DNA of 8,358 nt. Source: Acidimicrobiia bacterium. Lineage in GTDB: Bacteria > Actinomycetota > Acidimicrobiia > IMCC26256 > BP-133. The position numbers were made by a program, and so were the translations under genes. The notes beneath the pieces were generated by a model. The model was not told where the DNA came from and did not search any database. It saw nothing but the letters and a program-made list of their open reading frames with translations. How positions within the stretch are numbered: position 1 is the stretch's first letter; each line of letters begins with the position of its first letter. Of this stretch, positions 1 to 6,303 are shown piece by piece. The stretch is taken from NCBI GenBank assembly GCA_025934385.1, contig JAICYE010000070.1, positions 1 to 8,358 of the forward strand, written 5' to 3'.

Positions 1-630
1 CATGCCCTGGGCGATCCACGCCGAGTTCCAGCCGACGTTGCCGGCGCCGAGCACGACGACCCGACCGGGCTGCACTCCGGGCGCTCCACCCAGCAGCACG
101 CCCCGACCGCCCCAGTCGCGCTCGAGGTAGTGGGCACCGATCTGGGTGGCCATGCGGCCGGCGACCTCGCTCATCGGAGCGAGCAGCGGCAGCGCCCCCG
201 ACGGCAGCTGGACGGTCTCGTAGGCGATGCCCGTCACCCGCCGCTCGAGGAGCGCCCGGCCGACCTGGGGGTAGGCGGCCAGGTGGAGGTAGGTGAACAG
301 GACCTGCCCTTCCCGCATCAGCTCGAACTCGGCCGACTGCGGCTCCTTGACCTTGCAGATGACCTCGCTGCGCTCCCACACCTCGGCCGGGGTCGAGGCG
401 ATCTGGGCGCCGGCCCGCAGGTACTCGTCGTCGGTGATGGCGGCGCCGACGCCGGCCCCCGTCTCGATCACCACCGTCGAGCCGTGGTGGACGAGCTCCG
501 ACACGCCGTCGGGCGTGACCGCCACCCGGTACTCGTTGACCTTCGTCTCTTTGGGGACGCCGACGACGAGCGGCCGCGGGATCGGCTCGGGCACCCGGGT
601 CAGGCGCAGCGGTGTCGGCTCGGCGCTCAC
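1..630 (-). CDS. ald: Alanine dehydrogenase, N-terminal part (3' end outside window)
   Basis: NAD-dependent L-alanine dehydrogenase, which interconverts L-alanine and pyruvate plus ammonia in the cytoplasm. Only the first 210 residues are present; family members are about 370 long, so roughly 160 are missing past position 1. Seen in the translation: a substrate-binding Arg at about residue 35 (NEYRVAVTP), the catalytic-Lys motif KVKEP (K95), the catalytic His in LFTYLHLAA (H116), then GGAPGVQPG and the NAD-binding Rossmann turn GAGNVG at about 195-200. The GTG start at 630 is supported by a GGAGG seven bases upstream and by a GTGA overlap with the stop of the upstream Nudix gene, which implies translational coupling. 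It gives about 20 extra residues before the usual family start (EPTPLRLTRVPEPIPRP). The fold and motifs separate it from the related transhydrogenase PntA alpha subunit, though that N-terminal domain is similar. Confidence 0.93.
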   Translation of the reverse strand, partial: MSAEPTPLRLTRVPEPIPRPLVVGVPKETKVNEYRVAVTPDGVSELVHHGSTVVIETGAGVGAAITDDEYLRAGAQIASTPAEVWERSEVICKVKEPQSAEFELMREGQVLFTYLHLAAYPQVGRALLERRVTGIAYETVQLPSGALPLLAPMSEVAGRMATQIGAHYLERDWGGRGVLLGGAPGVQPGRVVVLGAGNVGWNSAWIAQGM

Positions 631-1202
631 TGCACGGCCTCCGGCTGCTGACCGGCGAGGTAGCGCTCGGCGAGGTTCAGGCCGATGATCGTCTTGGCGT
701 CGGTGATCTCGCCGGAGGCGATGAGCGGGCCGATGCCGGCCAGGGGGATGCGCTCGATCGTCATGTCCTGCTCCTCTTCTTTGGCGGCCTCGGGGCGGTC
801 GCAGGGCGAGAGGTCGAGGGCGATGTAGACATGGGTGAGCTCGGTGGAGAAGCCCGGTGAGTTCCAGAACGTGGCCAGCTTGACCAGCCGGCCGGAGGCC
901 TGCTGGATCTCCTCGGCCAACTCCCGGTGCATGGCGTCGTCGGGCGGCTCACCGGGAACGTCGAGCTTCCCGGCCGGGATCTCGAGCAGCGGGGCCCGCA
1001 GCGCCGGCCGCCACTGGCGGACGAGCACGACCTGCTGCCCGCCCGGCCCGTCCTCCACCGGGACGGCGGCCACGGCGCCGGGGTGCTCGACCATCCAGCG
1101 CACGAACCGCTCGCCGGCCGGCGACTCGAACGTCTCTTCGGAGAACGTGAGGAACCCGCCCCGGGCGATCTCCCGGGAGTCGACGAGGCGGTACTCGCTC
1201 AT
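627..1202 (-). CDS. Nudix hydrolase, ADP-ribose pyrophosphatase type
   Basis: A 191-residue cytoplasmic Nudix hydrolase, most likely cleaving ADP-ribose or a similar nucleoside diphosphate-sugar to AMP and a sugar phosphate. Seen: a beta-rich N-terminal domain typical of ADP-ribose pyrophosphatases (VRWMVEHPGAVAAVPV, VLVRQWRPALRAPLLEIPAGK), then the Nudix box from G78 through E85, R93-E94 and the metal-binding E97-E98, followed by TFWNSPGFSTELTHVYIA. The loop between the box Gly and first Glu has one residue more than the textbook spacing, which I recall as normal for actinobacterial members such as Rv1700. The usual Gly after the EE pair is Gln (Q100). The ATG at 1202 lies nine bases after the pyrG stop, without a clear Shine-Dalgarno, and the gene overlaps ald by four bases, so it is the middle gene of a pyrG-Nudix-ald operon. 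The substrate is inferred from family only. Confidence 0.92.
   Translation of the reverse strand: MSEYRLVDSREIARGGFLTFSEETFESPAGERFVRWMVEHPGAVAAVPVEDGPGGQQVVLVRQWRPALRAPLLEIPAGKLDVPGEPPDDAMHRELAEEIQQASGRLVKLATFWNSPGFSTELTHVYIALDLSPCDRPEAAKEEEQDMTIERIPLAGIGPLIASGEITDAKTIIGLNLAERYLAGQQPEAVQ
638..642 (-). promoter_or_regulatory. Ribosome binding site of ald
   Basis: On the minus strand GGAGG lies seven bases before the GTG at 630, inside the 3' end of the Nudix gene. It decides in favour of this GTG as the alanine dehydrogenase start and shows that the gene has its own initiation signal although it overlaps its neighbour. Confidence 0.75.
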
Positions 1203-1211
1203 GGCCCGATT

Positions 1212-2894
<1,683 letters not shown>

Positions 2895-2895
2895 T

Positions 2896-2924
2896 CACCT
2901 GGGGTTCCGCCCTTGCCCAAGGTG
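2896..2924 (-). promoter_or_regulatory. Hairpin in the pyrG leader, just upstream of the ribosome binding site
   Basis: On the minus strand CACCTTGGG is followed after 12 bases by CCCAGGTG, giving an eight-pair stem with one bulged base. It sits four bases upstream of the AGGAGG. There is no U-run after it, so it is not a classic terminator. It could be a leader structure influencing pyrG translation, or chance in GC-rich DNA. No function is shown by the sequence alone. Confidence 0.35.
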
Positions 2925-2958
2925 TCGGAGAGGCCGCCTTCCCCAGATTCCCGGGCGG

Positions 2959-2968
2959 CACTCGAGTG
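2959..2968. promoter_or_regulatory. Perfect 10-bp palindrome in the pyrG upstream region
   Basis: CACTCGAGTG is a perfect palindrome about ten bases downstream of the TAGGTT box on the pyrG strand, where an operator overlapping the transcription start region could lie. I do not recognise it as the site of a known regulator. Confidence 0.25.
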
Positions 2969-2977
2969 ACACGGACG

Positions 2978-2983
2978 AACCTA
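2978..2983 (-). promoter_or_regulatory. Possible -10 box of the pyrG operon
   Basis: Minus-strand TAGGTT fits the TANNNT form of actinobacterial -10 elements and lies in the only sizeable non-coding gap upstream of pyrG. No convincing -35 hexamer is seen at the right distance. It would give a leader of about 95 bases containing the palindrome, the hairpin and the Shine-Dalgarno. Confidence 0.35.
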
Positions 2984-3017
2984 CCATGCCCCTCTGACAG
3001 CTTCGGCGGATGGCCGG

Positions 3018-3386
3018 TTAAGGCTGTTCCACGGGCAGGCCGGAGTTGACCCAGCCCTGCCAGCCACCCTGCAGGTTCTCCACCTTCTCGTAGCCCATGT
3101 CGGCCAGGCTCCTGCAGGCCAGCGCCGAGCGGGCGCCCCCGCCGCAGTAGAGGACGACCGTGGTGTCGAGGGGCAGGCGCCCGTCGACCTGCATCTCCAG
3201 CACGCCCCGGGGAATGGTGAAGGCTCCGGGGATCTTGCCCTTGGCGAACTCGCCGGGCTCCCGCACGTCGATGACGACGATCTGCTCGCCACCCTGCAGG
3301 CGTGACTGGAGATCGGTCACCGTCACCTCGGGCACCGACCGGAGCGCCTCGATCACGATCTGCTGAAAGGACTTGGGGGTCGCCAC
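3018..3386 (-). CDS. Rhodanese-like sulfurtransferase, single domain
   Basis: A 122-residue single-domain rhodanese. Such proteins carry sulfane sulfur as a cysteine persulfide; the donor and acceptor here are unknown. Seen: VVIDVREPGEF at about 37-47, the IPGAFTIPRG segment, and the active-site loop starting at C81 (YCGGGARSALA), which keeps the catalytic Cys and the loop Arg, then GYEKVENLQGGWQGW near the C-terminus. All expected catalytic features are intact. About 20 residues precede the domain (MATPKSFQQIVIEALRSVPE) and look helical. The start is GTG at 3386, only 14 bases from the divergent glycosyltransferase start, with a TAGGGT box eight bases before it and no good Shine-Dalgarno, so the transcript may be nearly leaderless. 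pyrG lies 141 bp downstream on the same strand but has its own upstream signals, so they need not be one operon. Confidence 0.93.
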   Translation of the reverse strand: MATPKSFQQIVIEALRSVPEVTVTDLQSRLQGGEQIVVIDVREPGEFAKGKIPGAFTIPRGVLEMQVDGRLPLDTTVVLYCGGGARSALACRSLADMGYEKVENLQGGWQGWVNSGLPVEQP

Positions 3387-3394
3387 GGACCGGC

Positions 3395-3400
3395 ACCCTA
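3395..3400 (-). promoter_or_regulatory. Possible -10 box of the rhodanese gene
   Basis: Minus-strand TAGGGT (TANNNT type) lies eight bases before the GTG at 3386, which would place the transcription start one or two bases ahead of or at the start codon. No -35 is recognised. The 14-bp divergent gap leaves no other room, so the promoter must overlap the start of the opposite gene. Confidence 0.4.
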
Positions 3401-4864
3401 ATGGCTACCGTTGCCAGCGCCGTCATGCGAACCACCCGCCGGGCTCCCATCCTGATCGCGATCGCAGTCGTGGGGGTGGCCCTGCGGATCCCGGCCTACC
3501 TGGCCACCCGCCACGTCAGCTTCGACGACGGCGTGTACGGCGCCTCGGCGGTGGCCATGCGGACGGGCGCCCTGCCGTTCCGGGAGGTGTTCTCCAGCCA
3601 GGGCCCGCTGTTCCTGCCGCTGGTGTGGCTGTTCGACGTCCTCGGCCTGCGGACGTTCGACGCGCCCCGCCTGCTGTCGGTGGCCTCGGGGCTGGCGCTG
3701 GTGCTGGCGACGTGGTCGGCGGCCCGGGCGTTGCGACTCTCGCCCGCCGCGGCCGGCATGGCGGCGGGCCTGGTGGCCACCAGCGGCAGTGTCCTGTGGG
3801 TCACCGGCCCGCTCACCTCGGACGGGCCGGGCCTGGCCCTGGCCGCCGGAGCGGTGGCCGCCGCGCTGTGGTACCGGCGGACGCCGTCGTTGCGGCTGGC
3901 GCTGCTGGCCGGTGCGCTGCTCGGGGCGGCCCTGTCGGTCAAGAGCCTCCTCCTCGGCGCGGCGGTGCCGGTGGGCTGGGCCCTGCTGCCCAACCGCCGG
4001 CATTTCGCTGCGGCGGTGGCCGTCGCCGCCGGGGTGGGTCTCGTGGTGGCCCTGCCGTGGGGCCTCGGGAACGTGTGGGACCAGGCGTTCCGCTACCACC
4101 TGGAGGCGGCCGGGCCCCGCACGCCCGTCCGCAACCTCCGCAAGGTCCTGTCCACGCTCGGTGACCGCGACCTCCCCGTCGCGCTGGCCGCCCTGGCCGC
4201 CGCCGGTGCCGCCTTCGGCGCCGGCAACTGGCGTTCCTTTACCGGAATACAGCGGAAAAGGAACGCCGGTTGGCCGGGAGAGGGCGGAGGGGGGCTCGTG
4301 GCCGGCTGGCTCCTCGCCACCGTCGTCGTCCTGGCCGCCGAGCATCCGCTGTGGCGCCCGCACGTCTCGCATCTCATCCCACCGGCGGCGCTGCTGATCG
4401 CCGTCACCTTCGACCGCGTCCGCCGGCGCCTCGCCACGGCCGCCGTCGTCGTGGCCGCCGTCGTCGCCTGCGCCGTCGTGCCCTACCACCTCGTCCACCT
4501 GTCGGAGGTGCTGTGGCCGGCCCCGCCGGGCCCGGCGCTGGCCGCCGCCCGAGCCGACCTCCGGGCCCTCCCGGCCGCGGCCCTGGCCATCAGCGACGAC
4601 CCCGGCGTCGTCTGGCGGGCCGGCCGCCGGACGCCGCCCGACCTCGTCGACACGTCGATCCTCCGAATCGATTCGGGCCGGATCACCGCCACCTCGCTGG
4701 CCCGGGCGGCCGCCGGTCGCGACGTCTGCGCCGTCCTCGTCTGGTCCCACCGCTTCGGCGACCTCACCGCTCTCCCCGACCGGCTGCGGCAGGCGGGCTA
4801 CGTCCCGGCCGCCGACTACGGCGGCCCGAAGCGGCTCTGGAGGCGGGGCGCCTGCGCCCCCTGA
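3401..4864 (+). CDS. Polytopic GT-C type glycosyltransferase (PMT/ArnT-like, GT39-related)
   Basis: A 487-residue integral membrane protein resembling dolichyl-phosphate-mannose/ArnT-like glycosyltransferases, which move a sugar from a polyprenyl-phosphate donor to an acceptor on the outer face. Seen: a first membrane segment (about 15-34), then an outer loop with the acidic pair D42-D43 in SFDDGVYGAS, the usual catalytic position, and PFREVFSSQGPL; multiple Ala/Leu/Val-rich membrane segments to about residue 362; a late loop RPHVSHLIPP; and a soluble C-terminal domain (about 375-487). Donor and acceptor are unknown. Residues 274-292 are encoded by a palindromic, rare-codon-rich element and look inserted. 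The ATG at 3401 is chosen; the ATG at 3425 (MRTTRRAP) is a real alternative, and neither has a Shine-Dalgarno. The open frame runs further upstream but there overlaps the rhodanese gene antisense. A secreted-protein gene follows after 14 bases. Confidence 0.8.
   Translation: MATVASAVMRTTRRAPILIAIAVVGVALRIPAYLATRHVSFDDGVYGASAVAMRTGALPFREVFSSQGPLFLPLVWLFDVLGLRTFDAPRLLSVASGLALVLATWSAARALRLSPAAAGMAAGLVATSGSVLWVTGPLTSDGPGLALAAGAVAAALWYRRTPSLRLALLAGALLGAALSVKSLLLGAAVPVGWALLPNRRHFAAAVAVAAGVGLVVALPWGLGNVWDQAFRYHLEAAGPRTPVRNLRKVLSTLGDRDLPVALAALAAAGAAFGAGNWRSFTGIQRKRNAGWPGEGGGGLVAGWLLATVVVLAAEHPLWRPHVSHLIPPAALLIAVTFDRVRRRLATAAVVVAAVVACAVVPYHLVHLSEVLWPAPPGPALAAARADLRALPAAALAISDDPGVVWRAGRRTPPDLVDTSILRIDSGRITATSLARAAAGRDVCAVLVWSHRFGDLTALPDRLRQAGYVPAADYGGPKRLWRRGACAP
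4221..4277. repeat. 57-bp palindromic (REP/MITE-like) element inside the glycosyltransferase gene
   Basis: The inner arms, 4230-4244 and 4253-4267, are inverted copies of 15 bases with one mismatch around the 8-base loop GAATACAG. Outside them the pairing continues through 4221-4229 and 4268-4277 with one wobble pair and one bulged base. The core is clearly less GC-rich than its surroundings and brings several codons that are rare here close together (TTT, GGA, ATA, AAA, AGG). The 57-base length is a multiple of three and the host frame stays open. There is no other copy in the window and no poly-T tail, so a terminator is unlikely. That it is a mobile repeat is inference. Confidence 0.65.
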
Positions 4865-4866
4865 CG

Positions 4867-4872
4867 TAGGCT
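4867..4872 (+). promoter_or_regulatory. Candidate -10 box for leaderless transcription of the secreted-protein gene
   Basis: TAGGCT fits TANNNT and ends exactly six bases before the ATG at 4879, the spacing expected if transcription starts at the A of the ATG. No Shine-Dalgarno is present in the 14-base gap after the glycosyltransferase stop. No -35 hexamer is recognisable. Confidence 0.45.
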
Positions 4873-4878
4873 TCCGCC

Positions 4879-5427
4879 ATGAGGCGCTCGGTGGCCCTCC
4901 TCGCGGTCCTGCTGCTCACGGCGCTGGGCGAGGTCGTCGCCTCCCCGCCGGCGGCCGAAGCGACCGCCATCGGCGCCTGCAACATCAGCGGCACGATCGT
5001 GTTCACGCCGTCGGCCGCCGGCGCCGACCACGGCGCCTGGGTGATCGGCCCGGCCGTCATCGCCTGCCGGGGCCCGTTCCGTTTCCCCCACCCCGAGCAG
5101 ATGAACGGCCAGGCGGGGTCGGTCTCGGGGATCGGCTCCTACGCCACGGTTCCGGTCGGGCAGGGCCACTGCCTCCGGAAACTGGGGTCGGGAACGGTCG
5201 ACTACTGGATCAAGACCGAGGAGCAGGACGTCCACGTCAAGGAGCCCCACGAGTTCGTGCTGGCCGGCGCCGGCCTGTTCACCACGCCGACGTTGCGGGG
5301 CACCTTCGAGGTCCCGCTCCACGAGGGCAACTGCCTGGCCGGGCCGGTGAACCGGGCGATGTTCCTGGCCCAGGTGACCGTGGTGCGGGTCCCCCGCGAC
5401 CCCGAGTACCTCGACCCGTCGAACTGA
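4879..5427 (+). CDS. Small secreted protein of unknown function with four cysteines
   Basis: A 182-residue protein I do not recognise. Seen: an N-terminal signal peptide with RR at positions 2-3, a hydrophobic core at about 4-20 and a plausible AEA cleavage site near residue 28, giving a mature protein of about 154 residues. The mature part has exactly four Cys (C34, C63, C98, C152), suggesting two disulfides outside the cell, and is rich in short beta-type stretches (GTIVFTP, GTVDYWIK, AQVTVVRVP). No further membrane segment or catalytic motif is evident. Codon use matches its neighbours. It starts 14 bases after the glycosyltransferase with its own possible -10 box, and ends nine bases from the convergent end of the next gene. 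It could be an exported binding or envelope protein; the pairing with a glycosyltransferase makes it a possible glycosylation target, but that is only a guess. Confidence 0.8.
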   Translation: MRRSVALLAVLLLTALGEVVASPPAAEATAIGACNISGTIVFTPSAAGADHGAWVIGPAVIACRGPFRFPHPEQMNGQAGSVSGIGSYATVPVGQGHCLRKLGSGTVDYWIKTEEQDVHVKEPHEFVLAGAGLFTTPTLRGTFEVPLHEGNCLAGPVNRAMFLAQVTVVRVPRDPEYLDPSN

Positions 5428-5436
5428 GGGCGATCC

Positions 5437-6303
5437 TCAGGAGGACGGGCGCAGGCGGCCGAGCTGGTCGAGGCGCTCCAGGGCCGGCGTCCGCTTGATC
5501 ACCTTGCTGAACGAGACGACGTCGGCGGCGACGTTGAGCACGGCCAGGGCGCCGGTCAGGACGAGGCGGGCGCCCGGCCCGAGCGTCAGCAGCGCGCCGA
5601 GGCCGAGGGCGGCGCCGAGGGCGTTGGCGCCGGCATCGCCCAGCATCAGCCGCTCGCCGAGGTCCTCGGGGAGCAGGCCGAGGGCGGCGCCGACGACCGG
5701 GCCGAGGGCCACGCCGGCGGCGCTGCCCCGGGCGGCGGCGGCCAGCGCCACCCAGGCGACCAGCGACATCTTGATGGTGCGGCCGGGCGCCCGGTCGAAG
5801 GCGTTGCCGAGGTTGGCGGCCAGGGCGACCAGGGCGCCGTCGGCCGCCAGCCGGAGGATCCCCCCGCCGCCCGACGCCGTCGATCCCGCCGCCGAGGCCA
5901 GCATCAGGGCCAGGACGCCGCCGCCGAGCAGCTTCACCCCGCCGGCCGACAGGCGCCCCGCGGCCAGGGCCCGCAGGTGGGCCCGCCACCCCCGCTCGGC
6001 GTCCCCCCCGAGGACATCGTCGAGGAAGCCCAGCGCCCCGAAGCCGAAGAGGCCGGCCAGGACCACGGTCGGGGCCACCCCCGGCCCGCTGCCCGAGCCG
6101 AGCCCGGCGGCGGCGGCCAGCGCCCGTCCGCCCTCGACGGTGGCCACGGCCAGGGCCAGGACGATGCCCGCCCCCGTCGGCAGGTAGTGACTCCGGTAGT
6201 TCGGCCGCTGCAGGACGACCGCGCCGAACAGCCCGGCCGACATCCGCCAGATGAGCTGGGCGGCCAGGAATCCGGTGGCCAGGCCCAGCACGACGGCGGT
6301 CAC
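5437..6303 (-). CDS. MraY/WecA-like polyprenyl-phosphate sugar-phosphate transferase
   Basis: A 288-residue polytopic membrane protein of the polyprenyl-phosphate N-acetylhexosamine-1-phosphate transferase family, which moves a sugar phosphate from a UDP-sugar to a lipid carrier on the cytoplasmic face. Seen: RPNYRSHYLPTGAGI (about 33-47) matching the family's first cytoplasmic loop, the acidic pair D95-D96 in GFLDDVLGG, NLGNAFDRAPGRTIK (about 164-178) in place of MraY's NxxDGxDGL motif, and LGDAGANALG (221-230). It is shorter than MraY (about 360). I recall a divergent subfamily with an N-x-x-D-x-x-P-G-R-x-x-K signature in actinobacteria and Firmicutes, which fits; this is therefore probably not the peptidoglycan MraY. 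The substrate is unknown. The GTG at 6303 overlaps the murJ stop by four bases (GTGA), so it is the last gene of the MctB-murJ operon. Confidence 0.88.
   Translation of the reverse strand: MTAVVLGLATGFLAAQLIWRMSAGLFGAVVLQRPNYRSHYLPTGAGIVLALAVATVEGGRALAAAAGLGSGSGPGVAPTVVLAGLFGFGALGFLDDVLGGDAERGWRAHLRALAAGRLSAGGVKLLGGGVLALMLASAAGSTASGGGGILRLAADGALVALAANLGNAFDRAPGRTIKMSLVAWVALAAAARGSAAGVALGPVVGAALGLLPEDLGERLMLGDAGANALGAALGLGALLTLGPGARLVLTGALAVLNVAADVVSFSKVIKRTPALERLDQLGRLRPSS

Noticed and set aside
3302..3400. Upstream extension of the glycosyltransferase frame
   Set aside because: It lies antisense to the start of the rhodanese gene and adds a polar, Pro/Arg-rich stretch with no family counterpart.
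4221..4277. Palindrome as an intrinsic terminator or CRISPR-type repeat
   Set aside because: No T-run follows, it lies deep inside an open coding frame, and there is a single unit with no spaced repeats.
4437..4480. GTCGTCGTC-type microsatellite in the glycosyltransferase
   Set aside because: Explained by Val/Ala-rich membrane segment codons in a GC-rich genome; not a regular tandem repeat.
3398..4750. 450-residue minus-strand frame opposite the glycosyltransferase
   Set aside because: Gly/Arg/Gln/Asp-rich shadow translation with no motif; the plus strand has clear membrane segments and the GT-C acidic loop motif.
4879..4980. Lipoprotein signal in the secreted protein (AIGAC before C34)
   Set aside because: C34 lies too far behind the hydrophobic core and a Glu (E27) falls in the window that should be free of charged residues; ordinary signal peptidase cleavage near AEA fits better.
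5428..5446. Possible bidirectional terminator between the convergent genes (CCTC-AG-GAGG)
   Set aside because: Only a four-pair stem with a two-base loop and no T-run, and it overlaps coding sequence.
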